NCBI RefSeq assembly: GCF_003946695.1
Contig: NZ_RHOX01000011.1
Span: 1 to 64,000 of the forward strand
Length of the DNA stretch: 64,000 nt
From: Lapidilactobacillus bayanensis
GTDB lineage: Bacteria > Bacillota > Bacilli > Lactobacillales > Lactobacillaceae
Direction of reading: 5' to 3'
The notes beneath the pieces were generated by a model that saw only the letters and a program-made list of their open reading frames with translations, made no database searches and had not been told where the DNA came from. A program made the translations under genes and the position numbers. Each line of letters begins with the position of its first letter. The stretch's first letter is position 1. Positions 19,748 through 29,594 of this stretch are shown piece by piece.

Positions 19748-22366
19748 ATGCCACAAACAACCAAAGATACACCAATGATGCAGCAATACTGGGCGATCAA
19801 AAAAGATTACCAGGATGCTTTTTTGTTTTATCGGATTGGCGATTTTTATGAATTATTTGATGACGATGCTATTAAAGGTTCCCAATTATTAGAATTAACC
19901 TTAACGGCGCGGAATAAAAGTGCTAAAGATCCCATTCCAATGTGCGGTGTGCCCCATCATGCTGCCCAAAATTATATTGATATTCTAATTGATAAAGGTT
20001 ACAAAGTTGCCATTTGTGAGCAAGTCGAAGATCCTAAATTGGCGCAAGGCATGGTTAAACGTGAAGTCATTCAATTGATCACACCGGGAACGATGATGGA
20101 TCAAAATGCGAGCACAGCTAAACAAAATAACTATTTGACTGCCTTAACTTTAACCAACATGCTTTATGGCTTGGCTTATTCCGATTTAACGACGGGCGAA
20201 GTGCGCACGACGACTTTGCACACCTTTAACGAAGTGATCAACGAGTTATTAAACTTGAGCACAAAAGAAGTTGTCGTTGATGACAATATTTCAACCGAAG
20301 AGCGCCAACAGTTACAATCGCTAGGGTTGATGATCTCTCGAGATAAAACATTGCAAGATTCTAGTGAGTTTCATTTTGTGAATCAAAAGATCACCAAGCA
20401 AGGTGAGATTGCCGCGTTAAAAATTCTAATCAGTTATTTATTAGAAACACAAAAGCGGACACTTAGTCATTTGCAACAAGCGGAATCCTACGAAATTGAT
20501 CAGTACTTGCGAATGAATCATAGTGCTAAAGCTAATTTGGAATTATTTGAATCGTTGCGCACAAGTAAACGCGAAGGCACGTTGTTATGGTTGCTGGATA
20601 AAACCAAAACGGCGATGGGGGGACGCTTACTGAAGCAATGGCTGAATCGCCCCTTGTTAAATGCCAAGTTATTAAAACAACGGCAAGAAATTGTGGCGAC
20701 ATTGATTGATCATTATTTTGAACGGGCGACCTTGCAGCAAGCCTTACAAAAAGTTTATGATTTGGAGCGCCTAGCTGGTCGAATTGCTTTTGGCAGTGCT
20801 AATGGTCGAGATCTGATTCAATTGGATAATTCACTCAACCAAATTCCGCTGATTAAAGATGTTTTACAACAATTACCAGAACCAACGTTGCAAAAACTAG
20901 GCATTGAGTTGGATGACCTTGCTGATATTCGTGATTTAATTCAGCGGGCCATTAGCGAGGACGCACCAATCTCGACGACAGACGGTAATATCATCAAGGC
21001 TGGTTTTAATCAACAGCTTGATGATTATCGTGATGCCGTTAACAATGGTCAGAATTTCCTCGTGCAGTTGGAAGCAGATGAGCGCAAGAGAACGGGTATT
21101 TCCACGTTAAAAGTTGGTTATACTCGTGTTTTCGGATACTATATCGAAGTTACCAATGCCAACAAAAATAATGTGCCCACTGATCGCTACCAGCGTAAAC
21201 AGACGTTAACCAATGCTGAACGTTACATTACGCCAGAATTAAAGGATCATGAAGCACTAATTTTACAGGCCAAAGAAAAATCAACAGAATTAGAATACCA
21301 ACTTTTTGTGAATGTTCGTGATCAAATTAAAGCGCAAACTGAACGCATTCAAGCATTAGCTAAACAAATTGCCGCCTTAGACGTTTTGCAAGGCTTTGCG
21401 GTTGTCAGTGAGAATAATCGCTACGTACGACCAGAATTATCTACCCGCAGTCAAGATGTGGAGATTGTCAATGGTCGTCATCCGGTGGTTGAACAAGTTT
21501 TAGCAGCGAATGAGTTTATCCCTAATTCAGTTAAGATGAATAAGGGAACCGATATTTTGCTAATCACCGGGCCAAATATGTCAGGCAAAAGTACTTATAT
21601 GCGACAATTGGGTTTAATTGTCATCATGGCGCAAGTTGGTTGTTTCGTGCCGGCGGATCACGCCAAGTTACCAATTTTTGATCAAATTTTTACGCGAATT
21701 GGCGCGGCTGATGATTTGATATCTGGTGAAAGTACCTTCATGGTAGAAATGAAAGAGGCCAATGATGCACTGCTTCATGGCACGCGTCATAGTTTGCTGT
21801 TGTTTGATGAATTAGGCCGCGGAACTGCCACCTATGATGGCATTGCTTTAGCCGATGCAATTATTGAGTATATTCATGATCATCTTGGTGCTAAGACTTT
21901 GTTTTCGACTCATTATCATGAATTAACGCAATTAGCAGACCGCTTACCTAAATTACGTAATGTGCATGTCGGTGCCACTGAAGAGCATGGCAAATTAATT
22001 TTCTTACATCAAGTCTTGCCTGGATCTGCGGATAAGTCTTATGGCATTCATGTGGCCAAATTAGCCGGGTTGCCCAATGATGTGACCCAGCATGCTGCAC
22101 AAGTACTGGAAGTATTGGAAGCTGAAGGCAGCGATCTAGTCAACGATTTACCAACAGCCGAACAATTACCGTTGTTTAGAATTGCCGAAGAACCAGAAAC
22201 ACACCCAACACAACAACCTAAGCCAGTAACAGAACCCGCACCAGAAACGAAAAAGTTACTCGCCGAGATTAAAAATACAAATCTAATGCAAATCACACCA
22301 ATCGACGCCATAAATTTAATCAACCAATGGCAAAAAGAAATAGAGTGCGAAAAGCAACAGGATTGA
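19748..22366 (+). CDS. mutS: DNA mismatch repair ATPase MutS
   Basis: Recognises base mismatches and recruits MutL. The mismatch-binding [11 protein letters not shown] motif with its phenylalanine and glutamate is near residue 27. The C-terminal ATPase has [14 protein letters not shown] (Walker A), ESTFMVEM, and [12 protein letters not shown] (Walker B), then FSTHYHEL. The product is 872 residues, normal for MutS1. The last seven or eight codons (ECEKQQD and stop) lie inside the first unit of a hairpin repeat that begins at 22345, so the C-terminus has been set by the repeat. mutL follows after 325 bases. Confidence 0.97.
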   Translation: MPQTTKDTPMMQQYWAIKKDYQDAFLFYRIGDFYELFDDDAIKGSQLLELTLTARNKSAKDPIPMCGVPHHAAQNYIDILIDKGYKVAICEQVEDPKLAQGMVKREVIQLITPGTMMDQNASTAKQNNYLTALTLTNMLYGLAYSDLTTGEVRTTTLHTFNEVINELLNLSTKEVVVDDNISTEERQQLQSLGLMISRDKTLQDSSEFHFVNQKITKQGEIAALKILISYLLETQKRTLSHLQQAESYEIDQYLRMNHSAKANLELFESLRTSKREGTLLWLLDKTKTAMGGRLLKQWLNRPLLNAKLLKQRQEIVATLIDHYFERATLQQALQKVYDLERLAGRIAFGSANGRDLIQLDNSLNQIPLIKDVLQQLPEPTLQKLGIELDDLADIRDLIQRAISEDAPISTTDGNIIKAGFNQQLDDYRDAVNNGQNFLVQLEADERKRTGISTLKVGYTRVFGYYIEVTNANKNNVPTDRYQRKQTLTNAERYITPELKDHEALILQAKEKSTELEYQLFVNVRDQIKAQTERIQALAKQIAALDVLQGFAVVSENNRYVRPELSTRSQDVEIVNGRHPVVEQVLAANEFIPNSVKMNKGTDILLITGPNMSGKSTYMRQLGLIVIMAQVGCFVPADHAKLPIFDQIFTRIGAADDLISGESTFMVEMKEANDALLHGTRHSLLLFDELGRGTATYDGIALADAIIEYIHDHLGAKTLFSTHYHELTQLADRLPKLRNVHVGATEEHGKLIFLHQVLPGSADKSYGIHVAKLAGLPNDVTQHAAQVLEVLEAEGSDLVNDLPTAEQLPLFRIAEEPETHPTQQPKPVTEPAPETKKLLAEIKNTNLMQITPIDAINLINQWQKEIECEKQQD

Positions 22367-22589
22367 TTGCGGAGCTCTAACTAGAAAGCACAGCAGGGTG
22401 TTAACCCAGATGGGATTTCTAGTTAGACATAGCAATCAGTTGCTTTGAGCACGTTTCAGATCAGAGTGCGGAGAAAGTCGGGTTGACAATGAGCATTAAG
22501 AAAGCAATGAAAAAGTTCGTTCTTTGAACTTATTCATTGCTGGCTTAAGCGGAGTTGTCAGACTTTCGCAGCACGTTTCAAATCATTCC
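22345..22589 (+). repeat. family-2 tandem hairpin repeat, two 121-bp units
   Basis: Unit 1 starts at 22345 and unit 2 at 22466, exactly 121 bases apart. In unit 1 GTGC pairs with GCAC and AAAGCAAC with GTTGCTTT, around an inner CTAACTAGAAA/TTTCTAGTTAG helix. In unit 2 GTGC/GCAC and GAAAGTC/GACTTTC close a long hairpin (to 22574) with further AGCAATGAA/TTCATTGCT and AAGTTC/GAACTT helices. The units are joined by GTTTCAGATCAGAG, and unit 2 is followed by GTTTCAAATC. The helices differ in sequence but keep pairing. The element overlaps the mutS 3' end. No gene is seen from 22367 to 22691. Confidence 0.85.
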
Positions 22590-22691
22590 TCCATTAAGAA
22601 TCACCAAGAACCAAGATTTTGTTCCAGTTTCGTCATTATTTTTCAAGTAAACAGGCAAACAATCAAGCAATAGAGAGGCAGAGAGTGATCA

Positions 22692-24713
22692 GTGGGAAAA
22701 ATTCATCAATTATCAGAACTGTTAAGTAACCAGATTGCAGCCGGAGAAGTGATTGAGCGGCCTGCCTCCGTTGTGAAAGAGTTGGTAGAAAATGCCGTTG
22801 ACGCTGGTGCGACGAAAATTCAAGTTTTCCTCAAAGATTCTGGCTTGACTGAAATTCAAGTCATTGATAATGGTTCTGGTTTCGCCCCAGACGATTTGGA
22901 AATTGCTTTTCTGCGGCACACAACGAGTAAAATTGCTTCTCGTGAGGATTTGTTTCGTGTTCATTCGTTAGGTTTTCGTGGTGAGGCCTTAGCCAGTATT
23001 GCGGCCGTTGCTCATGTCACCTTGAAGACCAGTACTGGTGAACCAGCCAGTGGTCGGGAAATGCTGATTTCACCTGACGAATCGGAAATTCATCTTGCTG
23101 GTCATCCTCAAGGCACCACTTTAACCGTGCGGGATTTATTCTACAATACGCCAGCACGATTGAAGTATTTGAAGTCTGTTTCGACGGAATTGTCACATAT
23201 TGCCGATATTGTGAACCGAATTGCCTTAAGTTATCCAGGAATTGCGTTTACCTTAGTCAATGACGGCAATCAAATGTTAACCACTGCTGGTAATGGTAAG
23301 TTGCAACAAACAATCGCGGGAATTTATGGCTTGGGTGTGGCGCGGGAATTATTATCAATCAATGGTTCTGACTTAGATTTCGAAATAAATGGTTATGTAT
23401 CGCGACCAGCTGTTACTCGGGCCAGTAAGAATTATTTATCATTTCTAATTAATGGTCGTTATATTAAGAACTTCCAGTTGAATAAGGCGTTGATTGAAGG
23501 CTATGGATCGAAGTTAATGGTTGGTCGTTATCCAGTTGCTGTCATCAATATTAAAATGGATCCCTTATTAGTTGATGTCAACGTGCACCCAACGAAACGA
23601 GAAGTGCGTTTGAGTAAAGAGCCAGAACTGATGAAATTATTAACACAGCTTGTCCGGATCGCCTTAGGTAAAGAGAATTTAATCCCAGATGCGCTAAAAA
23701 ACTTACAAAGTCACCGTACTACTGTTGATTTAGAACAATTGCAAAGTGATTTGGAACAAGCAAGTGCGACACAACGTCAACAATATCAACAACACAACGA
23801 TATCGCAGAAACGCTTCCAGATTATCAAGCTGATTTTAATGCGCCGGACCAAGCGACAACTTCCTTTCAAGCGTCGTCGAGTCAAAACACAGCTAACAAG
23901 GATCAGGTGCCTTCTAGCGCCAACAATTCAAAATGGGAGCCAGTTCCCCAAGTCAACACAGATCAGTCGATCTTCAAGGATCCAGATCAGTTGGCAAGCT
24001 GGGATGATTGGGTGCGTCAAGATCCGCAGCCACGAGCTTTTTCAAAACAGACACAGCCGTTGAACGAAACGGAATTATTACCGACAACACCAACACCGGC
24101 GCAACGTTTTCCTGACTTAAATTACGTTGGCCAGGTTCATGGTACTTTTTTAATTGCTGAAAGTGCAGATGGCTTTTATATTCTTGATCAGCACGCTGCC
24201 CAAGAACGGGTCAAATATGAATATTATCGTGTCGAGATTGGCAAAGTTTCTCAAGATCAGCAGAACTTGTTAGTTCCAATTGTTTTAAATTATTCTGCCG
24301 CCGATTTTGTGCGGATTAAAGCCCATTTAACATTATTGGGCAATGTGGGTATTCATCTCGAAGTTTTCGGGGAGAATAGTTTCATCGTTCACACACATCC
24401 AACTTGGTTTGTTGAGGGACAAGAAGAAGCAACGATTGCCGAAATGATTGATTATTTCTTAGCTGATGGCAATATCTCCGTCACTAAATTCCGTGAAAAA
24501 ACGGCAATCATGATGAGTTGTAAACGTTCGATTAAGGCCAATCATCATTTAGAGCCTGCTCAAGCCAAACAGTTATTAATCGATTTGGCTCAAGCCGAAA
24601 ATCCCTTTAATTGCCCGCATGGCCGACCGGTTTTAGTTCATTTCAGTGATCAGGACCTAGGCAAAATGTTTAAACGAATTCAAGATCCGCATCAACATTG
24701 GGATGGTGAATAA
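22692..24713 (+). CDS. mutL: DNA mismatch repair protein MutL
   Basis: Couples MutS to strand incision. The N-terminal GHKL ATPase has IAAGEVIERPASVVKELVEN and DNGSGF, and the GFRGEALASIAAV motif. A glutamine-rich linker (about residues 340-450) separates it from the C-terminal dimer domain. That domain holds DQHAAQERVKYE, the DQHA-x2-E-x4-E endonuclease motif, and NCPHGRPV, so this is a nicking-type MutL, as expected in a lineage without MutH. The product is 673 residues. The start is GTG 22692 with a weak purine-rich site upstream. Confidence 0.96.
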   Translation: MGKIHQLSELLSNQIAAGEVIERPASVVKELVENAVDAGATKIQVFLKDSGLTEIQVIDNGSGFAPDDLEIAFLRHTTSKIASREDLFRVHSLGFRGEALASIAAVAHVTLKTSTGEPASGREMLISPDESEIHLAGHPQGTTLTVRDLFYNTPARLKYLKSVSTELSHIADIVNRIALSYPGIAFTLVNDGNQMLTTAGNGKLQQTIAGIYGLGVARELLSINGSDLDFEINGYVSRPAVTRASKNYLSFLINGRYIKNFQLNKALIEGYGSKLMVGRYPVAVINIKMDPLLVDVNVHPTKREVRLSKEPELMKLLTQLVRIALGKENLIPDALKNLQSHRTTVDLEQLQSDLEQASATQRQQYQQHNDIAETLPDYQADFNAPDQATTSFQASSSQNTANKDQVPSSANNSKWEPVPQVNTDQSIFKDPDQLASWDDWVRQDPQPRAFSKQTQPLNETELLPTTPTPAQRFPDLNYVGQVHGTFLIAESADGFYILDQHAAQERVKYEYYRVEIGKVSQDQQNLLVPIVLNYSAADFVRIKAHLTLLGNVGIHLEVFGENSFIVHTHPTWFVEGQEEATIAEMIDYFLADGNISVTKFREKTAIMMSCKRSIKANHHLEPAQAKQLLIDLAQAENPFNCPHGRPVLVHFSDQDLGKMFKRIQDPHQHWDGE

Positions 24714-24774
24714 ATAAGGTGGTTCAAATTTTGGTAGATTAAATTAGACTTGATTAATCTGCACCTAAAGTCGG

Positions 24775-24804
24775 TTCACACGAACAGTTGTTTTGTGTTA
24801 AAAT
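24775..24804 (+). promoter_or_regulatory. promoter of ruvA-ruvB
   Basis: TTCACA at 24775-24780 and TAAAAT at 24799-24804 are 18 bases apart, with an extended TGT before the -10. The predicted start is about 25 bases before ruvA. I see no LexA-type site. Confidence 0.65.
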
Positions 24805-24833
24805 TTTTGTTAGGTTCAAGAAAGAGGTTGGAC

Positions 24834-25433
24834 ATGTACGAATATTTAATTGGCGTTGTCACCGTGGTTAAACCCACGTATTTAGTTCTAGAAGTCAATG
24901 ATATTGGTTATAAATTATTAGTGGGCAATCCATATACCTATCACGTAGGACAATCGACGACAATTTATGTGGAACAAGTTATTCGTGATACTGAACAGGT
25001 TCTGTATGGTTTTACTGATGAAGCCGAGAAGAATTTGTTTGATCAATTGACAAGTGTGGCGGGTATTGGGCCAAAGAGTGCACTGGCAATCTTAGCCGCT
25101 AATGACAAAGACGGGTTAAGACTAGCGATTGTTAACGGTGATGTGAAGTTCTTGACCAAGTTCCCTGGCGTCGGTAAGAAAACCGCGCAGCAAATTATTC
25201 TTGATCTGAAGGATAAAATGACGGTGACCAATCAAGATGTTTTGAAGAAGAATACCAGTGAACAATCTGATTTATTAGAGCTGGATACTGATTTTGCCGA
25301 TGGGATGGCTGCCTTAGCTGCCTTAGGTTATGCTAATAAGGAATTGGAACGCATTAAAGACAAGCTAAAAGCGCAAACTTTGCAAGGACCCGACGAATAC
25401 GTTCGAGCTGGGTTAAAATTATTAAGTCGCTAA
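24834..25433 (+). CDS. ruvA: Holliday junction branch-migration protein RuvA
   Basis: Tetrameric protein that binds four-way DNA junctions and loads RuvB. The N-terminal OB fold starts MYEYLIGVVTVVKP. The helix-hairpin-helix motifs are LTSVAGIGPKSALAIL and KFPGVGKKTAQQIILDL. A C-terminal RuvB-contact domain follows a short linker. The start ATG 24834 is six bases after AAAGAGG; a longer in-frame extension to 24750 would read through the promoter and is rejected. The product is 199 residues. ruvB follows after 44 bases. Confidence 0.96.
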   Translation: MYEYLIGVVTVVKPTYLVLEVNDIGYKLLVGNPYTYHVGQSTTIYVEQVIRDTEQVLYGFTDEAEKNLFDQLTSVAGIGPKSALAILAANDKDGLRLAIVNGDVKFLTKFPGVGKKTAQQIILDLKDKMTVTNQDVLKKNTSEQSDLLELDTDFADGMAALAALGYANKELERIKDKLKAQTLQGPDEYVRAGLKLLSR

Positions 25434-25477
25434 ACGATTAAGCGCGTATTTAAAGATAACTGGTGAGGAGGTGCAAA

Positions 25478-26503
25478 ATGACAGATCAAAATCATGACGA
25501 CGAACGAATTATTGGTGATGAACCGCTAGATGATTCAGAAAATGCGATTGAAAAATCACTGCGGCCACATTATCTAAATGAGTATATCGGTCAAAGCAAA
25601 ATTAAAACCGAGTTAAAGATTTATATTGAAGCAGCCAAGCAGCGTCAAGAAGCAATGGATCATGCTTTACTCTTTGGCCCGCCAGGTTTAGGTAAAACCA
25701 CGCTGGCCTTTGTGATTGCTAATGAATTAGGTGTTAATATTCGCACGACGTCTGGTCCAGCAATTGAAAAAGCTGGTGATTTGTTATCGGTGTTAAGTGA
25801 ATTGCAAGCCGGGGATGTGCTGTTTATTGACGAAATTCATCGGTTACCGCGAGCAGTTGAAGAAACTTTATATTCGGCCATGGAAGATTTTTATGTCGAT
25901 ATCATCGTCGGTCAAGGACCAACCGCGCATCCAGTTCACTTCCCACTACCGCCATTCACTTTAATCGGGGCCACGACACGAGCAGGTTTATTATCCGCTC
26001 CGTTACGCGATCGTTTTGGTATTTTGGCATCGCTTAATTATTATGATGCTAACGATTTACAAGAGATTGTCTTAAGATCTGCCGATGTGTTGCAAACTAA
26101 AATTACACCAGAGGCAGCCTTAGAAGTTGCCTTACGTGCGCGGGGAACACCACGAGTGGCCAATCGTTTGTTGAAACGAATTCGTGATTTTGCGGAGGTC
26201 TCTCATCAAAACGTGATTGACCAAGAATTAGTATCAACCGCCTTAACCCAATTACGAGTTGACCGTTCTGGCTTAGATCAAGTTGATCGGCGGTTATTAA
26301 CCATGATGATTAATTTATATAATGGTGGACCGGTTGGTTTGAAGACCATTGCCGTTAATATTGGCGAAGACGTGGAAACAGTCGAAACAATGTATGAACC
26401 ATTCTTATTACAGAATGGTTTTTTGAAGCGAACTAGTCGGGGGCGCATGGTGACGCCGAAAGCTTATCAACATTTAGGAATTACCTTACCAGAAAATAAT
26501 TAA
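25478..26503 (+). CDS. ruvB: Holliday junction DNA helicase RuvB
   Basis: AAA+ motor that drives branch migration with Ruv[13 protein letters not shown] near the N-terminus, Walker [13 protein letters not shown], Walker [10 protein letters not shown], and sensor 1 GATTRAG are present. The C-terminal winged helix ends with [17 protein letters not shown]. The start is ATG 25478 after GGAGG; an earlier in-frame ATG precedes the ribosome site. The product is 341 residues. queA follows after 16 bases, so ruvAB, queA and tgt form one operon, a standard Firmicutes arrangement. Confidence 0.97.
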   Translation: MTDQNHDDERIIGDEPLDDSENAIEKSLRPHYLNEYIGQSKIKTELKIYIEAAKQRQEAMDHALLFGPPGLGKTTLAFVIANELGVNIRTTSGPAIEKAGDLLSVLSELQAGDVLFIDEIHRLPRAVEETLYSAMEDFYVDIIVGQGPTAHPVHFPLPPFTLIGATTRAGLLSAPLRDRFGILASLNYYDANDLQEIVLRSADVLQTKITPEAALEVALRARGTPRVANRLLKRIRDFAEVSHQNVIDQELVSTALTQLRVDRSGLDQVDRRLLTMMINLYNGGPVGLKTIAVNIGEDVETVETMYEPFLLQNGFLKRTSRGRMVTPKAYQHLGITLPENN

Positions 26504-26519
26504 TAAAAGAGGAAAAGTA

Positions 26520-27551
26520 ATGCTTACAACTGAAGATTTTGATTATGATTTGCCTCACGAATTGATTGCCCAAACGCCAATTGAAAAACGTGATACGTCA
26601 CGGATGTTAGTTTTAGATCATCTGACAGGGGCGATGGCGGACAAACATTTCTACGATATCATTGATCAATTAAACCCTGGTGATGCGGTTGTCATGAACA
26701 ACAGTCGGGTTATGCCAGCACGGATTTACGGAATTAAAGCCGATACTGATGGTCATGAAGAAGTACTGTTATTACGTAACACTCAAGGCGATGAATGGGA
26801 AACTTTGATGAAGCCTGCGCGTCACGCTCGCGTTGGCACTAAGGTTATTTTTGGCAATGGCGAGTTAACCGCCACAGTGACGAAGGAACTTGAACACGGT
26901 GGCCGGATGATCAAATTCGACTACGATGGTATTTTCCTAGAAATTTTGGAAAAGTTAGGTGAAATGCCTTTACCACCATATATCAAAGAAAAATTAGATG
27001 ATCCTGAACGTTATCAAACCGTTTACTCTAAAGAATTAGGGTCTGCGGCTGCACCAACTGCTGGATTGCACTGGACGAAAGAATTATTGCAGAAAGTTCA
27101 AGATAAGGGCGTTAAATTAGTCTACTTAACGCTCCATGTTGGTTTGGGAACATTCCGCCCTGTTACGGAAGATAATATTGAAGATCATAAAATGCACAGT
27201 GAATTCTACCAATTCAGCCAAGAAGCAGCCGACACATTAAATGAAGTTCACAAAAACGGCGGCCGAATTGTGGCAACCGGAACGACTTCAATCCGAACTT
27301 TGGAAACAGTCGCCACCAAATTCAATGGTGAATTAAAAGAAGATAGTGGTTGGACCGATATCTTTATTAAGCCTGGTTATGAATGGAAAGCCGTTGATGC
27401 CTTCATTACTAATTTTCATTTACCAAAATCAACTTTGGTGATGTTGGTTGCTTCGTTTACTGGTCGGGAAAATATTTTAAATGCTTATCAACATGCTATT
27501 GAAGAGAAGTATCGCTTCTTTAGTTTTGGCGATGCAATGTTTATTAAGTAG
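26520..27551 (+). CDS. queA: S-adenosylmethionine:tRNA ribosyltransferase-isomerase
   Basis: Penultimate enzyme of queuosine synthesis, making epoxyqueuosine from preQ1 on t[25 protein letters not shown] at the N-terminus, [23 protein letters not shown], and the C-terminal [13 protein letters not shown] are family signatures. The product is 343 residues. AAAGAGGAAA precedes ATG 26520. tgt follows after 12 bases. Confidence 0.96.
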   Translation: MLTTEDFDYDLPHELIAQTPIEKRDTSRMLVLDHLTGAMADKHFYDIIDQLNPGDAVVMNNSRVMPARIYGIKADTDGHEEVLLLRNTQGDEWETLMKPARHARVGTKVIFGNGELTATVTKELEHGGRMIKFDYDGIFLEILEKLGEMPLPPYIKEKLDDPERYQTVYSKELGSAAAPTAGLHWTKELLQKVQDKGVKLVYLTLHVGLGTFRPVTEDNIEDHKMHSEFYQFSQEAADTLNEVHKNGGRIVATGTTSIRTLETVATKFNGELKEDSGWTDIFIKPGYEWKAVDAFITNFHLPKSTLVMLVASFTGRENILNAYQHAIEEKYRFFSFGDAMFIK

Positions 27552-27563
27552 AGGAATGATTAA

Positions 27564-28706
<1,143 letters not shown>

Positions 28707-28834
28707 GTTTGGTGTAGTAGTACTTTAGAATGATTTTTCGTTGTAAACGTAACTTTTTTGGGTAGATACTGGAAGTTTAGTAATTGCTTTGGTACAGTAT
28801 AACTAACAATCTATGAAATTAACGAGGTGTAATT

Positions 28835-29242
28835 TTGAATAATCTTTTATTAGCAGCATCAACTGCGAGTCCGGCCGGTGGTAGTTTTTCATTCTTAATT
28901 ATTATTGCCATTATGTTTGCTGTGATGTACTTTACAATGATTCGTCCAGGTAAGAAGCAACAAAATCAACGGCAAACAATGCTTGAGGGCATGAAGAAGG
29001 GTGACGCCGTTGTGACGATTGGTGGTCTTCATGGCGTGATCGATACGATCAATGCTGCCGATGGTACTGTTGTTATTGATGCAGATGGCATTTTATTAAC
29101 TTTCAACCGGACAGCTATTCGTGACGTTAAGCCAGGTGTTGGCACAACACCAGTCGCACCTACTCAGGAAGAAACAACTGTTTCAGAAGAACCAACGGTT
29201 GATACACATGAAGAGAGTGCAGACGATTCAGATAATCAGTAA
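28835..29242 (+). CDS. yajC: preprotein translocase accessory subunit YajC
   Basis: Membrane partner of the SecDF-YajC complex. The protein is 135 residues with one helix (about residues 19-37, FLIIIAIMFAVMYFTMIRP), then GKKQQNQRQTMLEGMKKGDAVVTIGG, the YajC hallmark. An acidic, threonine-rich tail of about 30 residues follows. The start is TTG 28835 after AACGAGGTG. A possible -10 (TATAAC at 28798) suggests its own promoter, but it lies behind queA-tgt as in many Firmicutes. Confidence 0.93.
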   Translation: MNNLLLAASTASPAGGSFSFLIIIAIMFAVMYFTMIRPGKKQQNQRQTMLEGMKKGDAVVTIGGLHGVIDTINAADGTVVIDADGILLTFNRTAIRDVKPGVGTTPVAPTQEETTVSEEPTVDTHEESADDSDNQ

Positions 29243-29390
29243 ACTTAGCTAATTGCGTTTTTGGCAATCGGGTAAGTGAGAAGAATGAATAGAGTTTGCT
29301 GGCTTTTACGCAAACAAGTTTTAACCGAGCAAGACATTATCATGCGGGTGTTTGAAGTCAGCTGTTCATTTCATGACCGTGTAAATCAAG

Positions 29391-29423
29391 AGAACTGGGA
29401 TTTTTTATCCCTGTTCTTTTTTT
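29391..29423 (+). terminator. terminator after yajC
   Basis: An 11-bp stem with one mismatch (29391-29401 with 29407-29417) is followed by seven T. In the 350-base gap before adhE I otherwise see only the adhE control region. Confidence 0.85.
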
Positions 29424-29488
29424 ATTCTCCAAAATATTTGCGGTGAATTTCCTTGCCAATTAAGGCTTTTGAAAATTATTTTAAAAAT

Positions 29489-29506
29489 TGGTGAAAGAAT
29501 TCACGG
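29489..29506. promoter_or_regulatory. possible Rex operator upstream of adhE
   Basis: GTGAA-N4-TTCAC at 29491-29504 matches the core of the Rex site (TTGTGAA-N4-TTCACAA), with outer mismatches. It lies eight bases before the adhE -35. Rex responds to the NADH/NAD ratio and commonly controls adhE in Gram-positives. TTGTGAAAT also occurs twice downstream, at 29548 and 29568, 20 bases apart. These are half-site-like but direct rather than inverted. Confidence 0.5.
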
Positions 29507-29513
29507 AAAACCC

Positions 29514-29542
29514 TTTACAAATTAAATGAAATAAGGTAATAT
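29514..29542 (+). promoter_or_regulatory. promoter of adhE
   Basis: TTTACA at 29514-29519 and TAATAT at 29537-29542 are 17 bases apart. Transcription would start near 29549. Confidence 0.7.
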
Positions 29543-29594
29543 AGTTCTTGTGAAATGAATAACTAATTTGTGAAATTCTGAGGAGGATTCACCC

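Noticed and set aside
22380-22691. A gene between mutS and mutL
   Set aside because: No frame with a ribosome site; the stretch is a tandem hairpin repeat followed by plain A/T-rich DNA.
28741-28760. CcpA (cre) site TTGTAAACGTAAC before yajC
   Set aside because: The left half fits the consensus but the right half does not, and the position is remote from a carbon-metabolism gene.
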